Shown piece after piece: positions 1 through 5,736 of a stretch of DNA of 8,086 bases (position 1 is its first letter; every line of letters begins with the position of its first letter). The DNA comes from Candidatus Moraniibacteriota bacterium. GTDB lineage: Bacteria; Patescibacteriota; Minisyncoccia; CAIUEV01; JAHKAQ01. The stretch covers positions 1-8,086 of the forward strand of contig WJJX01000051.1 of assembly GCA_014729445.1 (NCBI GenBank). The letters run 5' to 3'. A program made the position numbers and the translations under genes. Under the pieces are notes generated by a model, which saw only the letters and a program-made list of their open reading frames with translations, did no database searches and had not been told where the DNA came from.

Positions 1-1
1 C

Positions 2-490
2 AAAGACCTTTATACGGCTTTGGAGCTGGTTTTTATGATTCCTCTGATTGATAAAACCGGGCTTTATAAAAAAATAGTTAAAAACAATTTATGGGTAAAC
101 GATTATTTTTATAACAATCCTTGGGGAGACAATTTTTTGTCAAGTCTTGATTGGGGAGTTAAAAATTATTGGCAGCGAAGTGATTTGAAAGATAAAACTT
201 GCAGTTTATATTCTAAATTTGGGAATCTTTTTAGTGATTGGTTGATTTTTTCCTGGCTGGAGAAAATTTTGAAGTTTTATCAAATAAGAAGAATAAAGTT
301 AAAGCTAAAAAAGGAAAAAAACGGTTATATCGTTTTTGACGATAGAAATTTGATTTTTCATCCTAAACCGAAAAGTGAAATTTATAAAAATAAATTTTTG
401 AATTTGAAAAAGAAGGAAGAAAAAAAAATAAAGGAAATTTTATTGAAATTCTTTTTGAAAAAAAACAAGAGAGACTCAAAAGGTCTGTAA
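2..490 (+). CDS. Nucleotidyltransferase-like protein, C-terminal part (5' truncated by window edge)
   Basis: The frame is open from the first bases of the window and reads KDLYTALELVFMIPL before a lysine-rich C-terminal half, ending in TAA. A TTG at 20 could be taken as a start, but the coding pattern continues upstream of it, so I treat the gene as truncated at the window edge. The segment with the tyrosine/leucine-rich helix, the 'NNLWVNDYF' stretch and a late 'IFHPKP' resembles the C-terminal helical region of a nucleotidyltransferase-fold family that I associate with Patescibacteria. The catalytic GS...DxD motif of such proteins would lie outside the window, so the activity cannot be checked here. 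Residues from about 90 on are very rich in lysine. It ends about 100 bp before nrdR and is separated from it by a promoter, so it is probably not part of the nrd unit. The family assignment is from memory of its pattern and is tentative. Confidence 0.5.
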   Translation, partial: KDLYTALELVFMIPLIDKTGLYKKIVKNNLWVNDYFYNNPWGDNFLSSLDWGVKNYWQRSDLKDKTCSLYSKFGNLFSDWLIFSWLEKILKFYQIRRIKLKLKKEKNGYIVFDDRNLIFHPKPKSEIYKNKFLNLKKKEEKKIKEILLKFFLKKNKRDSKGL

Positions 491-511
491 AATAAATTGT
501 TTCAAAAACTA

Positions 512-541
512 TTGCAATGATTTTTGTTCTTGTGATATAAT
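512..541 (+). promoter_or_regulatory. Promoter of nrdR (nrd locus)
   Basis: A -35-like TTGCAA (512-517) is followed after 18 bp by a perfect TATAAT (536-541). The -10 carries the extended element TG one base upstream (533-534). Transcription would start near 548-551, just before the NrdR box, leaving a leader of about 45 nt. It is the best-formed promoter in the window. Confidence 0.75.
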
Positions 542-552
542 CTTTTTCGCAT

Positions 553-568
553 CCACAATATATAGTAC
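553..568 (+). promoter_or_regulatory. NrdR box (operator)
   Basis: The core CAATATATAG (556-565) matches the known NrdR box core CwATATaTwG at every position, and the flanks (cca, tac) match partly. It lies right at or just after the predicted transcription start, so bound NrdR would block initiation. NrdR boxes usually occur in pairs. I found no second box one, two or three helical turns away on either side. The gene immediately downstream is nrdR itself, which makes autoregulation of the cluster likely. Confidence 0.75.
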
Positions 569-593
569 AAAAATTAAAAATTCAATTAAATTA

Positions 594-1049
594 ATGAAAT
601 GTCCTTTTTGTGAAAATTTGGACACCGGCGTTGTTGATTCCAGGGATGCTCTTTATGGTAAAGTGGTGCGACGGAGAAGAGAATGTTCGAGCTGTAAAAT
701 CAGATTCACCACTTATGAACGGCCGGAGCTTTTAAATATTCAGGTGGTTAAAAGAGACACGAGCAAGGAAAGCTATAAACGTGAAAAGCTAGAAGAGGGG
801 ATTAAAAAGGCCTTAGAGAAGCGTCCCGTTAGCGATAAAAAAGTCGAGGAATTGGTTGACTCGATTGAAAGCAGGATTTTTTCCAAAAATAAAACCGAGG
901 TTAAAAGTAAAGAAATCGGTGGATTGGTGGTTGAATATTTAAAAGAAATAGATGAGGTGGCTTATTTAAGGTTTATTTCGGTTTACCGATCCTTCGGTTC
1001 GTTAGCCAGTTTTGATAAGGAGATTAAAAGATTGAAAAAGAATAAATAA
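594..1049 (+). CDS. nrdR: Transcriptional repressor NrdR
   Basis: NrdR is the nucleotide-sensing repressor of ribonucleotide reductase genes. The 151-residue length is normal for the family. The N-terminal zinc ribbon is complete, with C3/C6 and C31/C34, and includes the family-typical 'DSRDA', 'VRRRREC' and 'RFTTYERPE' stretches. An ATP-cone follows, beginning at VVKRD (51-55), and the conserved 'EVAYLRFISVYRSF' lies at 121-134. The ATG at 594 starts directly with the zinc ribbon, so the start is secure, although there is no Shine-Dalgarno sequence, only an A/T leader. The gene is preceded by a promoter with a NrdR box and followed after 37 bp by nrdD, so it probably represses its own operon when dATP is abundant. 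A short lysine-rich tail ends the protein. Confidence 0.97.
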   Translation: MKCPFCENLDTGVVDSRDALYGKVVRRRRECSSCKIRFTTYERPELLNIQVVKRDTSKESYKREKLEEGIKKALEKRPVSDKKVEELVDSIESRIFSKNKTEVKSKEIGGLVVEYLKEIDEVAYLRFISVYRSFGSLASFDKEIKRLKKNK

Positions 1050-1086
1050 TTTTTATATAAAAATAAAAAGATAAATAAAAATTTAT

Positions 1087-3132
1087 ATGAAGACAAAGAT
1101 CCAAGCGCTTAAAAAGGAAGATTTAAAAAAAGAGCTTCTAAAAAAAAATAAAAAAACCAAAACTGAAAAAAAATCCGACCCCAAAAATGCCTGGATAAAC
1201 GATGTTACCGATATGGCTCTTTTTGTAAAAACCAGCAGTGAAGATATTGAGGATTGGAACATCGATTTAATCGCCCAGAGTTTAATGAAGGAAACCGGGG
1301 TCTCCCAAAAGGTGGCGGTGGCTGTCGCCAAATCCGTGGAAAAAAAGATCTTTAAAGGTAAAATAAAAAACGTCACCTCAAAATTGATCAGGGAGCTGGT
1401 TAACGCTGAATTGGTTGAAAGAGGTCTGGAAGAGGCAAGAAAAAGATATATTCGACTCGGTTTTCCGGTTTATGACGTTCATCAAATAATTGAAAATGAA
1501 ACCAATAAGGATAATGCCAATGTTCCTCACGGTCCGGAGGCGACTAATTTGACTTTGGCTGAGGGAATTAAAAAAGAATATGCTTTGCTTAGAATTTTTT
1601 CTCAGGATGTAGGAGACGCTCATTTGAAAGGGGATATTCATCTCCATGATCTGGGTATGATAGATCGTCCTTATTGCAGCGGTCAATCTTTGGAGTATGT
1701 AAAAAGATACGGTCTTGATTTAAACACTTCTTTGTCTCAGGCCAGACCGGCTAAACATGCCGAGGTCTTAATCGGCCATTTGGTTAAGTTTTCGGCGGCG
1801 CTACAATGTCACTTTTCCGGAGCCATCGGCTGGGATGCCATAAATGTTTTTTTAGCTCCTTATTTAACCGGTAAAACAAAGAAGGAATTAAAACAATTGG
1901 CTCAGGTTTTGATTTACGAATTCTCTCAACAGTCGGTGGCCAGAGGCGGCCAGGCTATATTTTCGGATTTAAATATTTATTGGGAAATTCCCAAGCATTT
2001 TAGAGAGGTCGAAGCGATCGGTCCGGGCGGCAGGTTTACCGGTAAAAAATATAAAGATTATGAAAAAGAATCCAAGGCCTTTGCCACTGCAATGTTTGAG
2101 GTTTATCTTGATGGCGACGCTTCGGGGATGCCTTTCTTTTTTCCCAAACCTTTGGTTCATATAACGGAAGATTTTTTTAAGACCAGCGGCTATAAAGAGT
2201 TCTTGAGACTGATTTCGGAGGTGGCGGCTGAAAAAGGCAATACTTATTTTGTTTTTGATCGTCGGAATGAGGCTAAAATTTCCGAATGTTGCCGGTTGTC
2301 ATTTAAGCTTGAGAAAAGCGATATAGAAGACGCCAAAACTCCCTGGAAGATGAGGTATTCGGCTATTCAAAATATTTCTCTTAATTTACCTAGACTGGCT
2401 TATCTGTCGGGAGGAAGCGATGATATTTTATTTTCGAACATGAATAATTTGATGGAAATTGTAGCAAAGGCCCATAGAGAAAAGAGGATTTTTATAGAGT
2501 CTTTACTGGAAAAAAAGCAGAGAGGTCCTCTGGGGCTTCTGTCCATCGAAAAGCCTGACGACGAGTATCAATATTTAAGGATGCACAGGGTAACTCATTT
2601 AATTGGATTGGTGGGGCTTAATGAATTGGTTCAGGCGCATATCGGAGAGGAACTGCATGAATCAAGAAGGGCTTTGAAATTTGGATTAAAAGTGGTTGCT
2701 CAGTTGAACCTTTTATGTAAGAAAATGTCCCAGCGTTATGGTTTGAATTTTGTATTGGAGCAGACACCGGCGGAAACCACCTCGTACAGGTTTGCCAAAT
2801 TGGATTTAAAATGGCATCCAAGAGAGGCTTTCGAGATTGTCAAGGGTTCCGTGGACAGAGGGGAGATTTATTATACCAATTCCACTCAAGTTAATGTTTC
2901 GGCGCCGCTGGATCCGATTGAACGGATTAAAACCGAGGGTTTGTTTCATCCGATGATTGACGCCGGTTCGATTACGCATATTTGGCTGGGAGAATCGAAA
3001 CCTTCCGCCAAGAGCGTGGCTAATCTAGTTGAGAAATGTTTTAGAAACAGTGAGGTCGCTCAGGTGGCTCTTTCTCCCGAATTCACTCATTGCAATGAAT
3101 GCGGCAAGACGGAGCGGGGGGCTTTTGTTTAG
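1087..3132 (+). CDS. nrdD: Anaerobic (class III) ribonucleoside-triphosphate reductase, large part lacking the glycyl-radical end
   Basis: NrdD converts ribonucleotides to deoxyribonucleotides in the absence of oxygen. After a lysine-rich leader segment (about 9-30), an ATP-cone-like domain spans about 38-122. The ten-stranded barrel follows, with 'HLHDLGMIDRPYCSGQ' (185-200), 'RGGQAIFSDLN' (286-296), 'SECCRLSF' (399-406), 'LEQTPAETTSYRFA' (557-570) and 'YYTNSTQVNV' (595-604). By family analogy C197 and C401 or C402 are the active-site cysteines. The protein ends at residue 681, shortly after the first cysteine pair of the zinc ribbon (C669, C672) in 'CNECGKTERG'. The second pair and the radical glycine, which normally follow within a few residues, are missing from this frame and appear downstream at 3197-3379. 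A run of six G (3116-3121) sits exactly at the divergence point. Identity as NrdD is certain; whether the stop is authentic is not. Confidence 0.95.
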   Translation: MKTKIQALKKEDLKKELLKKNKKTKTEKKSDPKNAWINDVTDMALFVKTSSEDIEDWNIDLIAQSLMKETGVSQKVAVAVAKSVEKKIFKGKIKNVTSKLIRELVNAELVERGLEEARKRYIRLGFPVYDVHQIIENETNKDNANVPHGPEATNLTLAEGIKKEYALLRIFSQDVGDAHLKGDIHLHDLGMIDRPYCSGQSLEYVKRYGLDLNTSLSQARPAKHAEVLIGHLVKFSAALQCHFSGAIGWDAINVFLAPYLTGKTKKELKQLAQVLIYEFSQQSVARGGQAIFSDLNIYWEIPKHFREVEAIGPGGRFTGKKYKDYEKESKAFATAMFEVYLDGDASGMPFFFPKPLVHITEDFFKTSGYKEFLRLISEVAAEKGNTYFVFDRRNEAKISECCRLSFKLEKSDIEDAKTPWKMRYSAIQNISLNLPRLAYLSGGSDDILFSNMNNLMEIVAKAHREKRIFIESLLEKKQRGPLGLLSIEKPDDEYQYLRMHRVTHLIGLVGLNELVQAHIGEELHESRRALKFGLKVVAQLNLLCKKMSQRYGLNFVLEQTPAETTSYRFAKLDLKWHPREAFEIVKGSVDRGEIYYTNSTQVNVSAPLDPIERIKTEGLFHPMIDAGSITHIWLGESKPSAKSVANLVEKCFRNSEVAQVALSPEFTHCNECGKTERGAFV

Positions 3133-3153
3133 CTTGTTTATTAATGATATAAT
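3125..3153 (+). promoter_or_regulatory. Promoter-like sequence between nrdD and the glycyl-radical ORF
   Basis: TTGTTT (3125-3130) is followed after 17 bp by TATAAT (3148-3153), with an extended -10 TG at 3145-3146. The nine bases TGATATAAT are identical to those of the nrdR promoter. The -35 is weak and overlaps the nrdD stop codon. If active, it would start transcription near 3160 and give a leader of about 37 nt. Very AT-rich DNA yields TATAAT by chance fairly often, so this is only a candidate. Confidence 0.45.
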
Positions 3154-3196
3154 TAATTTAAGGCAGGTTCAATTTTTAAAAATTAAAATAAAAATT

Positions 3197-3379
3197 ATGA
3201 CTAACGTTAATGGAGAAAAACAAATCGATCATTGCAGTTTCTGCGGTTCAAGAAATGTGGACCATGTGACAAGAGTGACGGGGTATTTTTCCAAGGATTC
3301 CATGTGGAATCAAGGCAAGATAGCGGAGTTAAGGGATCGCGACAAAGCGATGAATCGAAGGCACTTGGCAGCAAAATAA
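3197..3379 (+). CDS. Glycyl-radical domain of anaerobic ribonucleotide reductase, as a separate ORF
   Basis: This 60-codon ORF encodes what is normally the extreme C-terminus of NrdD. It carries the second zinc-ribbon cysteine pair (C13, C16, in 'CSFCGS') and the radical motif 'TRVTGYF' with G29 as the predicted radical site. It continues with 'WNQGKIAELRDR', which fits the usual NrdD ending, plus about 11 further residues (KAMNRRHLAAK, after a D). It lies in the +1 frame relative to nrdD, 64 bp after its stop. The ATG at 3197 follows an A/T leader containing AAAAATTAAAA, which also occurs before nrdR. No Shine-Dalgarno is present, as for every gene here. It could act in trans with the 681-residue NrdD, by analogy with spare glycyl-radical subunits such as GrcA/YfiD for pyruvate formate-lyase. 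Alternatively it is the far end of a frameshifted nrdD: the frame is open back past the G6 run, so a one-base change would join the two with a roughly 37-residue linker. Confidence 0.8.
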   Translation: MTNVNGEKQIDHCSFCGSRNVDHVTRVTGYFSKDSMWNQGKIAELRDRDKAMNRRHLAAK

Positions 3380-3487
3380 ACCGGCATTTTAAAAAACAAG
3401 TTTTCATCTTGTATCAGGCTTTTCGAGGGAGATGGAATTTAAATTAGGAACCCTTTTTTAGACTTTTTAAGTAATTGACTAAATTTT

Positions 3488-4207
3488 ATGTTGGATTCGA
3501 TTAAAATCGGGGGAATGGAACCGGCTTCCATGTTGGAGCGAGAGGGGTTTATTTCGGCTATTGTTTTTGTTATGGGTTGTAATTTTCGATGCCCGTTTTG
3601 TCATAATCCTGATTTGCTTAAGCCGGATGAGCGCGAAATTGTACCGTATCCTATCAAGGAATTAATCAGGGATTTGAATAAAAAAAAAGATTGGATTGAC
3701 AGTGTTATTTTTACCGGCGGCGAGCCCACCATTTATAATGAGTTGCCCTTATTGATTGAAAAGTTAAATAAGATGGGATTTTCCCTTGGTCTGCACACTA
3801 ACGGAACCAATCCCTCGATGGTTGATTATTTGATAGAAGCTGATTTGATAGATTATCTGACTATGGATTTAAAGAATACTGAGTTAAAGTATCCTGAAAC
3901 CGCTGGAGTTAAAAAGATTAATTTAGAAAAGATTAAAGACTCAATAGATTTGATCAAAAAGGCTCCCCGAAAAATCGAAACAGTTTTTAGGACTACCATA
4001 GTGCCGGGTTTGATTACTCAAGAGGATATTGACGCAATAGGCGGATTAATTAAAGGCGCCAGGGCGGTTAGTTTACAGCAGTTTAGACCAATGAAATGTC
4101 TGGACAAAAAATATGAAAAGATGAAGCCTTATGAGGTTGAAATTTTACATAAGATGGCAGATGTGTTAGAAAAATATGTAGAAGAGGTAAGAAGGGAGTT
4201 TGTCTGA
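3488..4207 (+). CDS. nrdG: Anaerobic ribonucleotide reductase-activating protein (radical SAM)
   Basis: NrdG uses a [4Fe-4S] cluster and S-adenosylmethionine to make the 5'-deoxyadenosyl radical that generates the glycyl radical on NrdD. The radical SAM signature CxxxCxxC is intact at C31, C35 and C38 within 'GCNFRCPFCHN'. The SAM-binding 'FTGGEP' is at 75-80. 'GLHTNGT', the later 'DYLTMDLKN' and 'TTIVPGL' fit the following barrel strands of pyruvate formate-lyase-activase-like proteins. At 239 residues it is of ordinary length. The ATG at 3488 is the first in frame after an A/T leader without Shine-Dalgarno. It lies 108 bp after the glycyl-radical ORF and belongs with it functionally, since the glycine it would activate is encoded there. 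Assignment to NrdG rather than PFL activase rests on this context and on the absence of any pfl gene in the window. Confidence 0.93.
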   Translation: MLDSIKIGGMEPASMLEREGFISAIVFVMGCNFRCPFCHNPDLLKPDEREIVPYPIKELIRDLNKKKDWIDSVIFTGGEPTIYNELPLLIEKLNKMGFSLGLHTNGTNPSMVDYLIEADLIDYLTMDLKNTELKYPETAGVKKINLEKIKDSIDLIKKAPRKIETVFRTTIVPGLITQEDIDAIGGLIKGARAVSLQQFRPMKCLDKKYEKMKPYEVEILHKMADVLEKYVEEVRREFV

Positions 4208-4299
4208 CCTTAGAATTTAGAATGATAATTTTTATCCAAATATGTTTTTCAATCAAAGGCTTACATTTTTAGATTCTTTAGTTTTATCGTTCTCATCCT

Positions 4300-4315
4300 C
4301 CCGCCGGGCGGCGGG
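4300..4315. repeat. GC-only hairpin between nrdG and serS
   Basis: CCCGCC (4300-4305) and GGCGGG (4310-4315) form a perfect six-pair GC stem around the loop GGGC. It is the most GC-rich stretch in a markedly AT-rich intergenic region of 197 bp. It could terminate the nrd transcript, but no clean T-run follows on either strand ('cattatttt' on +), so an intrinsic terminator is not well supported. It may also be a copy of a dispersed palindromic repeat. The rest of 4208-4299 shows nothing I can name. Confidence 0.5.
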
Positions 4316-4346
4316 CATTATTTTCTAATTTTACTTAAAGACTTCA

Positions 4347-4374
4347 TTGTACTTTTTAAATAACTTAATATTAT
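4347..4374 (+). promoter_or_regulatory. Probable serS promoter
   Basis: TTGTAC (4347-4352) and TATTAT (4369-4374, five of six bases of the -10 consensus) are separated by 16 bp. Transcription would start about 22 nt before the serS ATG. It follows the GC hairpin and is the best candidate in the gap, but AT-rich DNA makes chance matches common. Confidence 0.4.
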
Positions 4375-4404
4375 TTATTACTCTAACAAATTAACTTAAA
4401 TATC

Positions 4405-5721
4405 ATGCTTGATATTAATTATATAAGAAAAAATAAACAAGCTGTTGTCAAAGCGGCCTTGCAGAAAAATCTCAAAGTGGATATCGATAAACTGCTTGAA
4501 TTGGATGAAGAAATTAAGGACATTAAAACAAAATTAAATCATTATCAAGAGGAGCGCAATTTACTTGCCAAAAAGAACAAGTCCGGAAAGCCCAGCAGGG
4601 AGGATGTTCAAAAAGGCAGAGATTTAAAGGAGAAAATCGCTCAATTAGAGGATGATTTAAGAGATAAGGAGACAGCTTTTGAAAGGATTATGGTAAAGGT
4701 TCCCACTATTCCCTCGAAAGACACTCCGGTCGGCAGGGATGACAGTGAAAATGTCGAAATTTATAGATGGAAGGAGCCGGCAAAGTTTGATTTTAAGCCT
4801 AAGAGTTATATCGAACTGGGCAGGGATTTGGATTTATTGGATTTGGAAAGAGGGGTTAAGGTTTCCGGTTATCGCGGCTATTATGTTAAAAATGAAGGAG
4901 TGCTGCTTCAGATGGGGCTTATGATGTATGCGCTTAGAAAGTTGATTCAAAAAGGTTTTATGCCGATGATTCCGCCCACTTTGGTCAGGGAATTTGTTTT
5001 ATTCGGTAGCGGGTATTTTGCCGGCAAGGATTTTGATCCCAAGGTGGACGAAATTTATAAAATTGAAAATTTCGATAAAGAGGCGGACGGAACGGTTAAA
5101 AAGGAGAGTAAATTCTTGATCGGTACGGCAGAGCCTTCTTTGTTGGCTTATTATGCCGACGAAGTTTTGGCTGGGAATGATTTACCCAAAAAGATCTGTG
5201 GTTTTTCTCAGTGTTACAGATCGGAAATCGGAAGCTATGGGAAAGACACAAAAGGTATTTACAGGGTTCATGAGTTTATGAAAGTGGAACAGGTTTGTTT
5301 GTGTCATGCTGATGTTAAAGAAGCGAATAAAATGCATGAAGAAATGGTTGATATTTCCAAAGAACTGCATGAGGATTTGGACCTGCCTTACAGACAGCTT
5401 CAAATCTGCACCGGCGATATGAGTCCTGGAAAGTATAAAATGTTTGATATGGAGGTCTGGATTCCGAGTCGAAAGGGATACGGCGAATCAGGTTCGGCTT
5501 CCAATTTTCTTGATTGGCAGAGTCGTCGACTTAATGTACGATATAAGGATAAACAAGGAGAGAAGAAATATGTCTATATGTTAAACAATACAGCTTTACC
5601 AAGTGCTAGAATTTTAATCGCGGTTTTAGAGAATTATCAACAAAAAGACGGGAGTATTTTAGTTCCCGAAGTTTTAAAAGAATATGTGGGTAAAGATGTG
5701 ATTAAACCAAAGACTAAATAA
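4405..5721 (+). CDS. serS: Seryl-tRNA synthetase
   Basis: This class II synthetase charges tRNA-Ser in the cytoplasm. The N-terminal part (about 1-100) starts with 'MLDINYIRKN' and forms the long charged antiparallel coiled coil that grips the tRNA long arm. The catalytic core includes motif 1 near 'MPMIPPTLV' (186-194), the 'IGTAEPSLLAYY' serine-pocket loop (239-250), motif 2 from 'FSQCYRSEIGSYG' through 'YRVHEFMKVE' (267-295, R272) and motif 3 'NNTALPSARILIAVLENYQ' (394-412, R402). The length of 438 residues is normal. The ATG at 4405 gives the usual family N-terminus, and there is no Shine-Dalgarno. The next gene begins 15 bp after its stop, so the two are probably cotranscribed. Confidence 0.97.
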   Translation: MLDINYIRKNKQAVVKAALQKNLKVDIDKLLELDEEIKDIKTKLNHYQEERNLLAKKNKSGKPSREDVQKGRDLKEKIAQLEDDLRDKETAFERIMVKVPTIPSKDTPVGRDDSENVEIYRWKEPAKFDFKPKSYIELGRDLDLLDLERGVKVSGYRGYYVKNEGVLLQMGLMMYALRKLIQKGFMPMIPPTLVREFVLFGSGYFAGKDFDPKVDEIYKIENFDKEADGTVKKESKFLIGTAEPSLLAYYADEVLAGNDLPKKICGFSQCYRSEIGSYGKDTKGIYRVHEFMKVEQVCLCHADVKEANKMHEEMVDISKELHEDLDLPYRQLQICTGDMSPGKYKMFDMEVWIPSRKGYGESGSASNFLDWQSRRLNVRYKDKQGEKKYVYMLNNTALPSARILIAVLENYQQKDGSILVPEVLKEYVGKDVIKPKTK

Positions 5722-5736
5722 AAGCAAAATAGAAAA

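Noticed and set aside
20..22. TTG as the start of the first gene
   Set aside because: The reading frame and a family-like sequence (KDLYTA) continue upstream to the window edge, so the gene is truncated by the window rather than starting here.
1083..1376. Minus-strand open frames opposite nrdD (also at 1378-1686, 1969-2160 and 2618-2821)
   Set aside because: They lie antisense to well-supported NrdD coding sequence and show no domain or family pattern.
3029..3196. Upstream part of the open frame that ends at 3379
   Set aside because: Up to 3121 it overlaps nrdD out of frame and gives no family-like sequence. Recognisable protein starts only after the ATG at 3197, so I annotated from there.
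3396..3412. Dyad ACAAG - 7 bases - CTTGT between the glycyl-radical ORF and nrdG
   Set aside because: The stem is only five pairs, no T-run follows and it does not fit a NrdR box. I see no other support in 3380-3487.
4361..4403. Near-direct repeat TAACTTAATAT / TAACTTAAATAT before serS
   Set aside because: It consists of A/T-rich bases with low complexity, has only two imperfect copies and no recognised operator pattern.
4208..4404. Possible tRNA or small RNA gene in the nrdG-serS gap
   Set aside because: No cloverleaf or T-loop GTTCGA-type element is visible. Only the short GC hairpin and a promoter candidate stand out.
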